Below are positions 42,240-54,743 of a DNA stretch of 57,243 bases, one piece after another (position 1 is the first letter of the stretch; the number at the start of each line of letters is the position of its first letter). Source of the stretch: Thermomucor indicae-seudaticae (taxonomy: Eukaryota; Mucoromycota; Mucoromycetes; Mucorales; Lichtheimiaceae); assembly GCA_000787465.1 (NCBI GenBank), contig JSYX01000009.1, forward strand, positions 1-57,243, read 5' to 3'. Position numbers and translations under genes: made by a program. A model generated the notes under the pieces. It saw only the letters and a list, made by a program, of their open reading frames with translations, was not told the origin of the DNA and made no database searches.

Positions 42240-42900
42240 TTAGGCCACGTATGGGCGTGACAATGGAGCTAAACTGCAGGCATCTGAGTCACCGACAACA
42301 CGCGGTGATTCCGGTGGAGTGAGTTGCTGTTGAGGTTCATCATCGTTGTTGTACAGTTCTACAGGGGACGATCGACGCTGTAAAAGAGGTTCAATAGCAG
42401 CAGCCCTAGCCAGATGATGAGGGTCGCTTGTTCCAGACAGCTCGCCCTCCTCTTCTTCCTCATCAGGCAGATACCATTCTCGCTGCTGCATATATTGTCG
42501 TTCTTGTCTCAGCAATGTCATTCCCAGCATCCGAATACGAAAATAAGCTCTGTCCAGTTCCTGCCTGGTTGCCTGCAGAGCGGTTTCCTTTTGGGTTGTG
42601 ATTGTTTTGAGCGCATGGATGGTATATCTTGCAAGAGCAAGTTCCTTGCTTAAATGGGCATTCTGTTCGGCCAAGTAAGCCCGCTCCAATTCAAGCCGGT
42701 TTAGCCGATACTGAAGCAGTTTGTTGTCACAAGAACCACTATTTTCTATGTGCAATATATAGCACCAATAAGAATGCTGACAACAGATAAAGAGCAACAC
42801 CATTACCTTCCAAGGACAATGAACGGAGCTGACTTGTCAATTCACTTTCCTGCTTGCATTCCAATGCAACATTTGACGTGGAAGTGTTATGCGTCCTCAT
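42240..42900 (-). CDS. Small coiled-coil protein, unidentified
   Basis: Two exons, 42900-42807 and 42745-42240 (199 aa). The exons join as SLSLE/ENSGSCDN. Residues ~25-110 form one long coiled coil (LLQYRLNRLELERAYLAEQN, HLSKELALARYTIHALKTIT, ALQATRQELDRAYFRIRMLG). An acidic stretch (DEEEEEGELSG) and a Ser/Pro-rich tail with LTPPESPRV follow. The heptads and the placement of asparagines (LAEQNAHLSKEL) recall the N-terminal coiled coil of shugoshins, but the basic C-terminal shugoshin motif is not seen, so I leave it unnamed. The gene lies next to CLIP-170 on the same strand, 270 bp downstream of which it starts no shared transcript signal. Confidence 0.65.
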
Positions 42901-45512
42901 GCAAAACAGAGAGAATCTCGTAAAAAGAGTGTATAAAGATCTTCAAAGGTATTTCTTTGGGCGATGCTGGCACTGCCAATCAAGCCTTGACAAAGGAAAA
43001 GCAAAAGTGGGAGTGGTATCAGAACAGACCAGCTGCGAAAGGTAAGAGGGAAGAAAGAATGAAAGAAAAGGTGGCCTGGGAGCCCAGCCCCATTTCTTAC
43101 AGCAGTGCACACACAGACCCCTTGTTCTGTGTTCCCTCTCTCTCTCTCTGCCCAGAGCCGAAATTTCCACCGCGCTTTTTAACGCCACCGTGATATGTCG
43201 TTCTTGATGAGCGTGGGTTACAGTACCCGAACCATATCACTCCCCGAGCCGATGACCCACCTTCTTTTCCTTTCCTTGACAGATCCCCGTTCCATTGCAC
43301 TGGGTTTCAATTCCCTTTTAATCAGAGTGACACGAATGTCCTGCAGCCGAAATTGGCGCATTCATGATTGGCGCACAAGAAAGCCTCGCCAACTGATTGA
43401 GCATTCGACGACGGCGTGATCCTATTGTAACCGTTATAGTTAAACATGAGGAAATAGAAGTTCAATAGTCACAGAGACACAACGTCCTCTGTGGTCTATC
43501 GCATAAATGAAACGAAGACGGAACAAGAGCTTTTAGAGGAGCATGTCATCGTTGACAACAAAAGTCGGGTGCATTTTATTGAGCGGAATCAATTTGCTTC
43601 ATCACGGTACTGAAAGGCTTTGTCGATACGCGCCAAGAAATGATGCTGCATTAGGAACCCTGTGTGGCCTTGTTCATAGATAGCCATTAGGCTAGAGCTA
43701 CCGTGGCTTATGACGGTCGTTTGCGCACACCAAAATGCTCCTTAAAGCACCAAGCACATTTCTTGTAAAACGCATGCCCTTGACAATGACAACAATGTCT
43801 AAGCTCTTATAAAGATATTCGTTTCGAATATCATGGTCAATGGCTAGTTTTATATTACATACAGAGACGAAATGAAGAGGTAGGTCTACAAGAGATATAA
43901 CTTGTTGACTGCTTGAAATCACGAAATCGAATGGCAGGAAGTGTCTCCTTGACAAGCTATGGTGGTGTCCGCTCATGTAAACAGTTTATGATGACGTAGC
44001 AGAGGGACCTACAATAATAGTATGCATACTGTCTTGTCTCTGGACAGCCTATACTTACCACGTCGTGTAAAAGTGGCGTAATTAGACGCGGTCGGGTTCA
44101 ATTACTTTGAGAACTAAGCTAATTCGCTAAAAGTAACAAAGTGATCGGCAACAGTGTTTCATGTGTGATCGATATCCTTCACTGCGTTTCTTCACCCTAT
44201 GATTAGAGATTATGTTGTATCGCTGCGTGTTAGCAAAGTATTTCCCACAACTGAGGGATGAATCGCTTGCAAGACAAATTTCGCCGCAAAGATGAGTGCA
44301 CTTCTTATCTCACGACTGGGATTATCTAACTGGTTTCAATCCTCATCAGTTATAGCATGCAGATTGCTGTAATCTCCTTGCAGAATCTATTGTGAATCTT
44401 GCGTTCCCCTTAAAACGAACCTTAACCGCATGGAGCTAGTCCATCTTTTTTTCCAATGCAATAACGAACTCAGCATATGCTTAGAGCTTCAATACGCGAC
44501 GCGAGCAGTCGTCCGTTTCCGCATCGTAGCACATACAGAATAGGTTTTTCACTTTGCGGTTGCGGTTTGCTGGCTTATCTCTTCTTCCTTCGGGTTATTC
44601 ACGAGTTGCGTGCACAGACGATGTCTCCAATATGTTATTGTTCGGTCTAAAGTTGACGCCAAGAGTATAATTAGGAGAGGCATCTAGTCTCGTCACTAGA
44701 TTAAATTTTTCAGGAACACGATACTGTAGACTCAAATCATCATTAGGATAGCATGTATCCTATTGTTCACTTATTGTGCAAGGCCCAGCATCGATTTCTT
44801 TTTGTTGTCGTATGTATCGTTCTTATCCAACCTGTGGACGAAATCTTTGGAGATATCTGAAACTTAGTTTGAATTAAATTTCTCGCCAAGCCGTCGTTTC
44901 ACATAGCAAGAACAATGGGCTACAACTGTCCCAGTAATTAGTGTGGCTATTTCAAATTAACGCGAACTTACTTGTGATGACTTTATCATATGCAAACAGT
45001 TGCGTCCACATTAGAGTGCGAGTGACTGCAAGCTTACATACCACAGATATGATTCGAATGAACACAAAACATGAATTGGGCCATTTCCTGTGTCCCTCTC
45101 CTTGCAAAAAAGGGAAGTTCTCCACATTGTATTTATGGTCATGGGAAAAGGCAGTTACAGTAACTAAACATAGACTGGGTAGCGAATGGTCTTTTTCGTG
45201 ATGCATAGACAAGCGTAGCTGGAATGATAGATACATTCCACTGAAAGAAGAGGTCTTGCGCACCGTTTTTCAGGTTACAAAGACACTTGGGTGGTCATTG
45301 GACTCAGCTTTGCCACTTTTCGGGCGTGAGGGTTTCTGCGGCTTGCTTCGAGATCTCTACCTATCTTGCCATTCGAACCATATTCAGTTTTATGCAAACC
45401 ATTGCATCGTAACGTTCCTCTTATTCGAGCCACGCGCCAAAGAAAGAAAGAAGCCTTTATCACTTATCGTTCTTAAACTTTTGAACCCCTTTTCCATTTT
45501 CTTTATTCTGCC
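42901..45512. other. 2.6-kb gene-poor region
   Basis: Divergent spacer between the coiled-coil and PAK genes. A CT-repeat tract lies at 43133-43149. A possible decayed coding relic is at 43593-43760. Nothing else was recognisable: no tRNA, no known repeat, no long ORF. The stretch is unusually long for this window. Confidence 0.4.
43593..43760 (-). pseudogene. Possible decayed coding relic
   Basis: On the minus strand, ATG at about 43690 opens a frame reading MAIYEQGHTGFLMQHHFLAR, then ID and KAFQYRDEAN before a stop, followed by AATAAA-like sequence. Upstream, another frame has KCAWCFKE with a CxxC. It looks like the end of a protein gene or a transposase with a frameshift, but no family was recognised. 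Confidence 0.25.
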
Positions 45513-47750
45513 ATGCCTGAAACCTCCGAATCGGTTGAAACGCAATCGGCTCACGCCTCAGCTATTACTCTTGTTATGCCGTCATCAGAAACTGTCTTAA
45601 ACACCCCACAGCCACCGCCACCTGTTCCCCGGCTGCCCTCGATTCCTCGGCCTTCGCAGTCTGCAGTAGTAAGAACACCCTCCCAGCGACACTCAAAACG
45701 AAGGTCGGATATGGAAAAAACCAGAGACAGAAATACGTTCAGAGGAGTCTTTGATAAGTTTGTCGGTAATAAAAGACACAGAGGACAGGAAAGGGGGACC
45801 ATTTGCGTCCTGACTACCATATATTCTTCCGTTAGACCTACTTTCTACGCACCACGACCGACCGATGGATATCTCTACACCCTACAACACTATTCATGTG
45901 ACGCATGTCGGCTTTGACCCCGTCACAGGTGAATTCACAGGACTTCCCAGAGAATGGCATATCTTGTTGAACTCGAGCGGAATAACCAAAGTGGAACAGG
46001 AACGAAATCCTCAGGTAAAAAGAGAGAGAGAGAGAGTGAGGCGCTATGTAAGAAAGATCGGATAGACCCATCCCTGACTGACTGCCATACAGGCGGTTAT
46101 TGATGCCATCGAGTTCTACAGCGGTGAACAGGCTCATAATGAGGACGCAATGTGGCGCAAGATCCCCAAGGTACCGTCCTCCTCCGTTTCTTCTGCGTCG
46201 TCTTCAGCACCTTCCTTGCATAGCCATGCTGGTGAGCGATCATCGAGCTCAACAGACCCAGCTCAGCAGTGCGAGCCGTCCACCTCCATACCCTTGTCCC
46301 TAACAAAGGGAAATAATAGTCCTCTCAAACGGTTTTCGAAACTCCATATCCAGCGTAGTCTATCCACCTCAGTAAGTTGATATGTACAACCGGAAACGGA
46401 TATACATTCTTCAACTAACAGTGATAATAGACATCGAGCATAAAAAGGACGGGTAAATGAAAATAGGCAAACGCTGTAATAGAGAACTACGGTTACGATG
46501 ATAACACTTCCTTTTTGTCTAGGTTCACAAAAGGCATCTCAGCATACAAAGGCTGCGCCGTCTAACGGGACTGGAGCCAGCAGCAGTCAGGCAATGACAG
46601 GTGCAACCAAACGACGCCCCTCAAAGAGCCAAAAGAACGCAATGAAGGATGCAGAAATACTAAACAAGCTAAGGGACATATGCATCAATATCGATCCTAC
46701 ACAGATTTACACGGATATCGTAAAGATTGGCCAAGGGTTGGTGTGGGGAAAGAAGAGCAGGACTGGAAATATTATTTTCACGTGCTTTCATTGATGGTCC
46801 TTTATTTATCACTAGAGCTTCCGGGGGTGTTTATACGGCTCGTAAGGCCCAAAGCAAAATACCTGTTGCTATCAAGCAAATGAACCTGGAACAGCAACCA
46901 AAGAAGGAGCTGATTATCAATGAGATTGTCGTCATGCGTCAGTCACAGCATCGAAACATTGTAAACTTTATCGATTCGTACCTCTGGAAAGGAGACCTTT
47001 GGGTTGTCATGGAATATATGGATGGTGGAAGTCTGACAGACGTCGTGACGTGTAATGTGATGACAGAAGGGCAAATTGCGGCAGTATGCAAGGAAGTTCT
47101 CAGTGGACTGCACCACTTGCATTCAAACGGTGTGATCCATCGAGATATCAAAAGTGACAATGTCCTATTGAGTCTCCAAGGCGATATCAAACTAAGTAGG
47201 TTCCGTTATTTCAATAACTATAACCTGGAAACGGAGCAGCGCCATATATATTGATTGCTTTGCTAGCCGACTTTGGTTTCTGTGCTCAGCTCAATGACAA
47301 TCAATCCAAACGAACAACCATGGTCGGGACGCCGTACTGGGTGAGCGTGTTGTTCGGGTATGTATGATCAACTGCGTTTGCTGAAACTGTTTACCGTAGA
47401 TGGCTCCCGAGGTTATTACGAGAAAAGAGTATGGATCTCGAGTGGATATCTGGTCGCTTGGAATCATGGCCATTGAAATGGTGGAAGGTGAACCACCGTA
47501 TTTGAACGAGAACCCGTTGCGTGCACTCTATTTGATTGCAACCAATGGCACACCGAAGCTCCAGGACCCTGAAGCTTTGAGTAGTGTGTTTCAAGACTTT
47601 CTGGCGGCCTGTCTTCAAGTGGATCCCGAACAGCGTCCTTCTGCACATGCTCTACTGAAACATCCTTTCCTTCGCAAAGCAGATCCGCTCCACACCCTAG
47701 CACCCCTCATTGAAGCTGCTCGGGAAAGCGTTAAACAGCCACAGAAGTGA
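45513..47750 (+). CDS. PAK/Ste20-family kinase with CRIB domain
   Basis: Eight exons: 45513-45765, 45836-46014, 46093-46371, 46431-46452, 46523-46736, 46816-47195, 47267-47340 and 47400-47750 (583 aa). The CRIB domain (residues ~95-135) reads [20 protein letters not shown] then FTGLPREW, binding GTP-loaded Cdc42/Rac. No PH domain precedes it. The C-terminal kinase has [18 protein letters not shown] with the catalytic lysine, [44 protein letters not shown] and DIWSLGIM; all catalytic residues are intact. A 22-nt exon (46431-46452, TSSIKRTG) lies in the linker and is required to keep frame between its neighbours. Ste20/PAK kinases act in polarity and mating or filamentation MAP-kinase signalling. 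Tail 275 bp from the kinesin start, same strand. Confidence 0.92.
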
Positions 47751-48025
47751 TTCCGTTTCCTAAGACTTGACTCCTTTGTTGTACCATATGCATGTAGTTA
47801 TTTAGTTACCTTCCTCTTGTTACCATTCCAATACAATTACCGGAGACGTTACCCTTTTAACCTGTGGCTATAGAAGGATCCTTTTCTATGCTGACTCTCA
47901 TGTTTGCCTCGCTGCGTAAGGATATTAGCGCGAGCATATTCAAAACGGCGCGCTTCGTTTAGTGAAATTCGCGCCCAGCGCATTTTTCCTCAAGTTTTAC
48001 ATTCAGGGCAGATCGATTCAACACC

Positions 48026-51000
48026 ATGGCAATGGCATCACACCGACGACACAGCGACAAACCAACTGCATTGCGGACAAAACGAACATCGAACGCCGCA
48101 TCCGTGGAAGAAAAAGGGACGAATATACAAGTTGTCCTGCGTTGCAGGTACACGTCTTATTCTATTGGCGACGTTTACGCACCTGCCCTCCTTTTAACCT
48201 TCCATTTATCTTATGATAGAGGACGCAATGAACAAGAGATTGCGGCCAATTCTCCAGTGATTGTAGAGCCATTGCCTTCGCGGCGGCGCGAAGTCTTGTT
48301 GAAAACGACCAACAAAGTGTATTCGTTTGATCGTGTGTTTGGCCAAGACGCTACGCAGGAACAGATCTATAATGAAGTGGCACAACCGATTCTCGATCAA
48401 GTCTTGATGGGGTAAGAGAGACCTTAGTCATAAAACTCTGTTTTCCTATTACATGGGTATCTGACAAACAAACGCCATCAACTTGCTTCAGATACAATTG
48501 TACCATTTTTGCTTATGGTCAGACCGGTACCGGTAAAACGTAAGGCAGAAAGGAATGTCCACCCGGTCAGTTTCCGTATTTGCTTAAAGAAATACGATCT
48601 CCTGTAAAGATACACGATGGAAGGCGACCTGGAACAACGAGACGGCAAGTACACTGCGCGTGCCGGCATTATTCCGCGTGCCATCCACAAGTTATTTGAA
48701 ACGCTCGATGCGCAAAAGGCAGAATATTCTGTCAAGGTGTCTCTTATTGAACTCTACAATGAAGAGATTCGGGACTTGTTGAGCGGAAGCAATGACGACG
48801 GACGGACACTGCGGATTTTTGAGGACCATAATGGTTCAGGCGTCATTGTTCAAGGCATGGAAGAGGCACTGATCAAAGATGCTGCAGAGGCCATACGGGT
48901 TATGCAAGAAGGCAGCAAAAACCGAAGTATTGCCGCTACACGGTGTAATGAAAAATCAAGGTACTGTCCAGTTAGAGTTAGAGTGCATAAAAACCGAGTG
49001 AGGCAGCATGATCTCACGTGGCATTTCTCTTTCCGCTTTTCTTCAAGTCGCTCGCACTGTATTTTCACCTTGACGGTTCACATAAAGGAAACGATACCAA
49101 GTGGAGAAGAAGTTCTGAAAGTCGGTAAACTGAACCTTGTGGACTTGGCGGGGTCCGAGAATATCAGTCGCTCTGGCGCAGAACATGTTCGAGCAAGAGA
49201 GGCCGGCATGATTAACCAAAGCTTGCTAACGCTCGGCCGTGTAATTAACCAGCTTGTGGAGCACTCGCCGCATGTTCCTTACAGGTATATGCCTTGTTGC
49301 TCGCGCAGTACACTTAAACAACATGGCCTAACAGTGGATGACTTGCTATATAGAGAGAGCAAACTGACACGCCTACTCAAGGATTCGCTAGGCGGTCGGA
49401 CAAAGACGTGTATTATCGCAACTGTGTCCGTAGCAAAGATGAATCAGGAAGAGATTATTAGCACTTTGGATTATGCCAGCCGTGCAAAGAATATCCGTAA
49501 CCGTCCTGAAGCTAACCAAAGAATGAATCCAAAAGTCCTTTTACGCGAATATGAAATGACTATTGAGCGATTAAAAGCAGATCTGCAGGTGTGTGTGAGA
49601 GAGAAACACTTGGATTAGTATAACGGTTTCCTTTAGAAGTACTGAGCTCTCATCGTCTGGATAGGCTACACGGGAGCAGAAGGGTATTTACCTTTCGAAG
49701 CAAACCTATCAACTGTTGACAGACGAGAATCAGAGCACCAAGGATCGTGTAAACGAACTTAGCAGAGACATAGAAATGTTGCGGGAAACATTACAGGAAA
49801 GGACCAAGGAATTGGAGGAGAAGACGAATCTGCTAGCCGGAAAAGAGTCAGAACTAATGCAGCTACACGTGTGTATCAAGGAGTGCGAAGAACTGCAATG
49901 CAAAACGATTACTCAATACTTCCGACTTAGGACAATCTTCGCGTGCTTGATGAAAAGCTGGTCAAACAGATAACAGAGTACCGCGAACGCGTTGAAAAGG
50001 TAACGCGGGTAGTGGGTTGAAATGCAATTTCCTAAATACAGACATGTATTAGCATTCAACAAGCGCGGAAGAAGACATAAAAGAGATTGTTGACGCTCTG
50101 GAACATGACACGGATGTGATGGGAGCTCTTGTGCGCGACGGCATACGAGCTCAGAAAGCGTTCGCAAGGAAGATTGACATGATCTACGAAAGACTTCGAG
50201 AGGAAACTCGTCGAAAGAAACAATGCGCGGAACAAGAAGCTTCAAGTTTCTTTTCGGCCTTTGATACCGAATTAGATAGTATTCTTTCCAAGGTACAATC
50301 TCACTGGATGCTTTTGTTCCAGCAACGCGCGCTAACGCTCGCGGCTTCAGATCCGACATATTGAAGAGCATTTCGCAAAGACTTATAAAAACCATATACG
50401 GGAAGAGCGCGAATACTTGGAGTCCCAGAACATCTCTTTAAAGCGATTACGCGATCGAGCAACGGACGGATTGACAGAGGAGGTAAGTGACAGTTGTTAG
50501 TTCTTTGAATAAAAATAAGAGAGGGCTGACATAATATCAGCGTGAAAACATAAAAAGACAGCGTGCAGCGCTTCAAGCCAACCTGGAGAAGGAGATTGCC
50601 AAAAACAAAAAGGCAGCACAGTATATTATAAATGCAATGAATAACTTGGTCACCAAGTTTGCAAAGACAGCAGAGGAGAGCTTGCAGCAAACGTTTGGCG
50701 AAGTACAAACCTCTTTTGACAAAAGCGTGGATTATATCCTTTTTTGGCTTTCTTACTTGGCTTTTCGCATTCTTGCATTGCATGGTTCTGACTTTCCTTA
50801 ACCCGACTTTTTTGTGTTCGAATACCTCTAGAGACCATACGGAAAGAATTCGAAGATACCTTACGATCAACAATCGATCAGAACGTTGCTCGGTCGGCAG
50901 AGGTCGAAAATGCCGAGCAAGACATCAGTAACAACCAAGAAGCTTTTAACGAAGTAAGTCCATGGCAATAACTCTAAAGAAGCACAACTAGAGTTTGCCT

Positions 51001-51134
51001 AAAAACCGTCTTTTTGACAGATACGACAACACGCCTCCACCATGCAGGCTCATGGTGAAACATACTATCAAAAAGTTACAAATAACAATGCATACGACAT
51101 GGATGTTTTTCACGTTGATACACCTGACCATTGA
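48026..51134 (+). CDS. Kinesin-5 (BimC/Cut7/Eg5) motor with short tail
   Basis: Thirteen exons: 48026-48147, 48220-48411, 48492-48539, 48610-48960, 49048-49284, 49354-49588, 49665-49868, 49931-49999, 50053-50292, 50351-50482, 50541-50726, 50834-50953 and 51021-51134 (749 aa). The N-terminal motor shows TNIQVVLRCRGRNEQE, FAYGQTGTGKTYTMEGD (P-loop 114-121), GIIPRAIHKLFETL, SSRSHCIFT, LNLVDLAGSENISRSGA and YRESKLTRLLKDSLGG; these wordings are typical of kinesin-5. A neck and coiled coil follow. The tail is shorter than in most kinesin-5 proteins (~1000 aa), and no BimC box was seen. The intron in the tail at 50727-50833 uses AGAG just before ACC; other junctions would break frame or add a hydrophobic stretch. 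The motor slides antiparallel spindle microtubules. Confidence 0.9.
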
Positions 51135-52197
51135 AGTAAACATTCTTGTACATAGTCATAACTATTACATATAATCAACTCCATGGCAATAAATTTGTCC
51201 ATCTGCATTTTGCATTAAACTTTTTGCAGTATAATTGCGTGCAAACAATTATATCATAGTCTGTCCTGTTGCTTGTTGGACGTGCAATGAGTAATCTCGG
51301 GTAGAGCGTGCCATTTCGTTATTATTGTTAACGATATGGTGTAACAACTTTTGCACTTATAAGGAAAAGGGAAAGGAAGTTGGTAATAAGCAGATAGCTA
51401 ATAATGAAAACCAGGTGTGACGTTCGGATGCAAATTGCCCAAATGCGAAACTGAAAAATATTAGAGCCCCGTGCTGCTGTCAGACCACAGTTAGACGACG
51501 CTAATGATAGTTTTCAATATCTGAGCCAAAGTCATATGGAACTGGGACTCTCTTATCGTGATATCCTTTAGCAGCACAAGTAATGGTAAGCAGAAATGCA
51601 CAGTGCGCGCGATGTATTGGTCATGTCTGTGATAGAAAATGACATTAATATATCAAGCATATTGTTATGTCGAGTGTTCCTAAGCCTGGGAAAGCTAACT
51701 AGTGATTCAGAGGCAAATCGGTGGATTGAGGATGTTGATTATCAGATATACATATATCGCGCGAGTACTGTATAAAGACTGGTGATGGAGTGTTCTGTGT
51801 ACGCAGGTCATAATCGTAAAAATTCAATTCAAGTCGTATATGTTTTTATGAAAATGATGTTCTGATCTCTCGTCGGTGAAGCAGCAATCATACATTATAG
51901 AGCGGGCATGCCTGTGCACTTTCGATGAGAATCAAGCTGTAGTGATTGCCGAAAAAAGGAGATAGTCTAAATGTAGTTCTGTCTGCAAAAATATGTTTTC
52001 AACTTCTAAAACCTCTTTTTGTCGCAAGATGATTTCCGTTTTTAGACGAGGAGGTTAAAAGTGTCCATTACTACGCAACGCTTGTCCCGGAACATCTTTG
52101 AAGTGCTTCCAAAAAAGGAATTCGCTGTCAGAAAGCTCGTCACACTTTTGCCCCATTGTTCCTTTCTTGATCAGCTTCTAGATCGACGATCGTAATC
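51135..52197. other. 1.06-kb intergenic region, no gene seen
   Basis: Between kinesin-5 and the Noc2 homologue. AT-rich, with no credible ORF; no snoRNA or tRNA signature recognised by eye. Confidence 0.35.
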
Positions 52198-54697
52198 ATG
52201 GGCAAACTTAAAAAGTCGACCATCAAATTTCAAAAGACAAAACTCAAGGCCGAAATTGAGCGCAGAAGGAAGTTCGCCAAAGTCAAGAAACACATCAATC
52301 GTCGGAAGGAGAAACGTAATCGTGCCCAGGGAAAGAACGCTACAGGTCTATTGTCATATTCTGAGGTGTATTAGAGGAATCGGTTACTGACCGGCGTTTT
52401 AGAGAATAAAGAGACACCAGAGCAAAAGCAGCATGAACAAAACAAAGAAAAACATGAGAGGTACCTCGATTGGGCATATTTCGCCAACGTTATTCCCCGA
52501 CTGACATTCACTCTAGTACTTTGGACAATTCGGTTAATACGGCCGAGTACTTTAGCAATTTCGAAATCGGCGCGGACGAGTTACTGGACTTGAGCAATGA
52601 CGAGGTACGAAAAGATTGTTCTGCAGTAGCCGATCACAAAAAGCCTCAATATGATAGTGTATAGGAGTCCGACCTGAACCCCTTGGATGAGCTTGAAGCA
52701 GTTGTCGAGGATGATATAGAAATGGAGCATTATCACGAAAATGAAGAAGAAGACAGCGATGATGAGAGTATGGACGACGAGGAAGAGGAGGACGACGACG
52801 ATAATAATGATACGGAGGAAGATGATATGGATGGAGATGAGGATGAAGACGAGGAGGACACTTCGCAATTGGTGACAAAGGAAATGCTGAAAGAGTGGAC
52901 CGCGGAGGCAGCGAGAAGATCTCCAAAAGCTTTGAAGCATCTTCTTTTGGCATTTAGAGCAATTGTACGATCTGATTTGGAAGCAAACGAAGAATATACA
53001 TATCGCGTCGCCAGTCATCGAGGTAATTACTGCTAACACAAAATGTTTATATTGATGTGGGCACTTATTATTGTGAAAGTATATAAGAAACTTATGAAGG
53101 AAACGCTTCGGCTGACATATCCAATCCTAAGTCAACATATTGTTCTTACGAAAAAGGTCAGACACCCAGCAAAAACGAAACTATGGCCAAAACTGGAAAA
53201 GGTTGTTCGACTGTTTCTGAATAACTGTGTACGATTCCTTCGCGACTTGGAGCAAGACGATTTGGTCGAGTACACATTAACGCAACTGGAGCCTTGCACA
53301 GTTTATTTTGGTTGCTTCCCGAAAGCAGCCCGAGAGTACTTGCGGGTAAGCTTAGAGATGATGATAACCGGTGTCCCCTTGTCCGTTGAGCTTATTTTTC
53401 CTTTTCCATGGCCAGGTTCTTTTAGGACGGTGGTCAGATAACGGTCTTTCAAGCACTGTTCGAGCGCGCTGCTACCAAGCGATCAAACACTTCACAATGA
53501 CAGCAGTCGATACTGAAAAGAAGAATTATTTACCGCATGCACTCAAGGGCACCTACCTTGTTTTCGCTAGAAGTGCAACCAAAATATCGGAAAAGAACAT
53601 TGAACTTGTCCAGCAGATGATGGAGGAAGCATCAGATCTGTACGCGATCGATCCAAAACTGAGCTATATACACGCCAATGTCTATGTTCGTCAGCTATCA
53701 AATCACCTAAAGACTGCCAAGAAAGCGCAGACTCAAGAAACGCTTAAAGCGGTCTATAATTGGCAGTTTGTCAGCTGTATTGATTTCTGGTGCAGTGTGG
53801 TGAGTGCTACGTGTAATCCGGAGACTGCTGGGACGTCTCCAATGCAAGAAATTATACACCCACTTGTAGAACTATCGCTACGCACTTTACGGTAAGTAGA
53901 AAAGGAATCATGTGTAGTATGCTTGGCATTGTTATTGATTAAGGCGTACACATCTATTTTATAGTCTGAATCCAACTGAGCAATTATTACCTTTACGCGT
54001 GCATATTGTACAAACACTTATTGGAGTAGTGGACACGACTGGATGCTATATTCCTCTTGGACCTTTCATATTCGAATTTTTCGATACCAACATTTTACGA
54101 CAACGGACAACTGAAGAAGATGATTTACCACCATTCGTTATGAAATTGCACTTAAAAACTCCAAAAGAATACTCACAGACGAAGACTTATCAGGTAGAGT
54201 TGGTGATTGAGACCACCTTTTTCTTTAGCTGGCGTCTTAATAGGTGCGGAATATATGTAGGATGCCCTGTTCCAAGCGTTTTATGACTGCACGGTCAATT
54301 TCTACGGATGCCTGGGGCTGTCTATTGCTTTCCCGGAGCTGGCCATCCCAGTATTAAGCAAAGTACGATTTCACTTGATTTTGACAGTTTTTCAAAGAAT
54401 ACGGACTGAATAACTTTGTCTTGCAGCTCAAAGAAAATCAAAAGCTCTTCAAGAATTCCAGGTTTGCTAAACCAATCAGGACTTTAATCGAAAAGGTAAA
54501 AAAAATGGGCTGTTTTGCATATAGCGGGAACCGTTTTACTAATAACCTACTGTTAGTTTGAGACCCACAAGAATTACATTGAACAAAAGCGCTCGCCCAT
54601 CGAGTATAGCGCGAAGAAACTCGATGAAGCATATGCATTTTTACGGGATACCGCATTTGAAAGTACTCCCTTTGGCAAACTTGTTTATATGCATTAG
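52198..54697 (+). CDS. Noc2 homologue, ribosome biogenesis factor
   Basis: Ten exons: 52198-52345, 52403-52460, 52517-52604, 52665-53022, 53080-53345, 53416-53891, 53965-54193, 54261-54362, 54427-54495 and 54557-54697 (644 aa). The N-terminus MGKLKKSTIKFQKTKLKAEI is the basic start typical of Noc2. After a very acidic tract (D/E-rich, ~52720-52870) comes the conserved helical domain: VTKEMLKEWTAEAARRSPKA, WPKLEKVVRLFLNNCVRFLR, YLPHALKGTYLVFARSATKI, YNWQFVSCIDFWCSVVSA, PLRVHIVQTLIGVV and YIPLGPFIFEFFD. Noc2 pairs with Noc1 and Noc3 to move pre-60S particles from nucleolus to nucleoplasm. Length agrees with other Noc2 proteins. All introns conserve frame. Its stop is 46 bp from the stop of the convergent PPR gene. 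Confidence 0.93.
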
Positions 54698-54743
54698 ATG
54701 ATGTTTATAATGAAGCAATTATTTACAGTCTACTACGGAAATA

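Noticed and set aside
44060..44115. tRNA-like boxes (TGGCGTAATTAGACGCG and GGGTTCAATT)
   Set aside because: The D-like and T-like segments are almost adjacent with no room for an anticodon arm, and no acceptor stem pairs.
50727..50790. Hydrophobic C-terminal extension in kinesin-5 (LFWLSYLAFRILALH)
   Set aside because: It appears only if the intron starting at 50727 is read as coding; splicing to 50834 gives a normal charged coiled-coil tail.
11017..51134. A dedicated cytoskeletal gene cluster (EB1, CLIP-170, PAK, kinesin-5)
   Set aside because: The genes are separated by many unrelated ones and lie on both strands; chance co-location of housekeeping genes is the simpler reading.
52552..53039. 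Minus-strand ORFs opposite the Noc2 acidic region
   Set aside because: Low-complexity shadows of GAT/GAG repeats on the plus strand.
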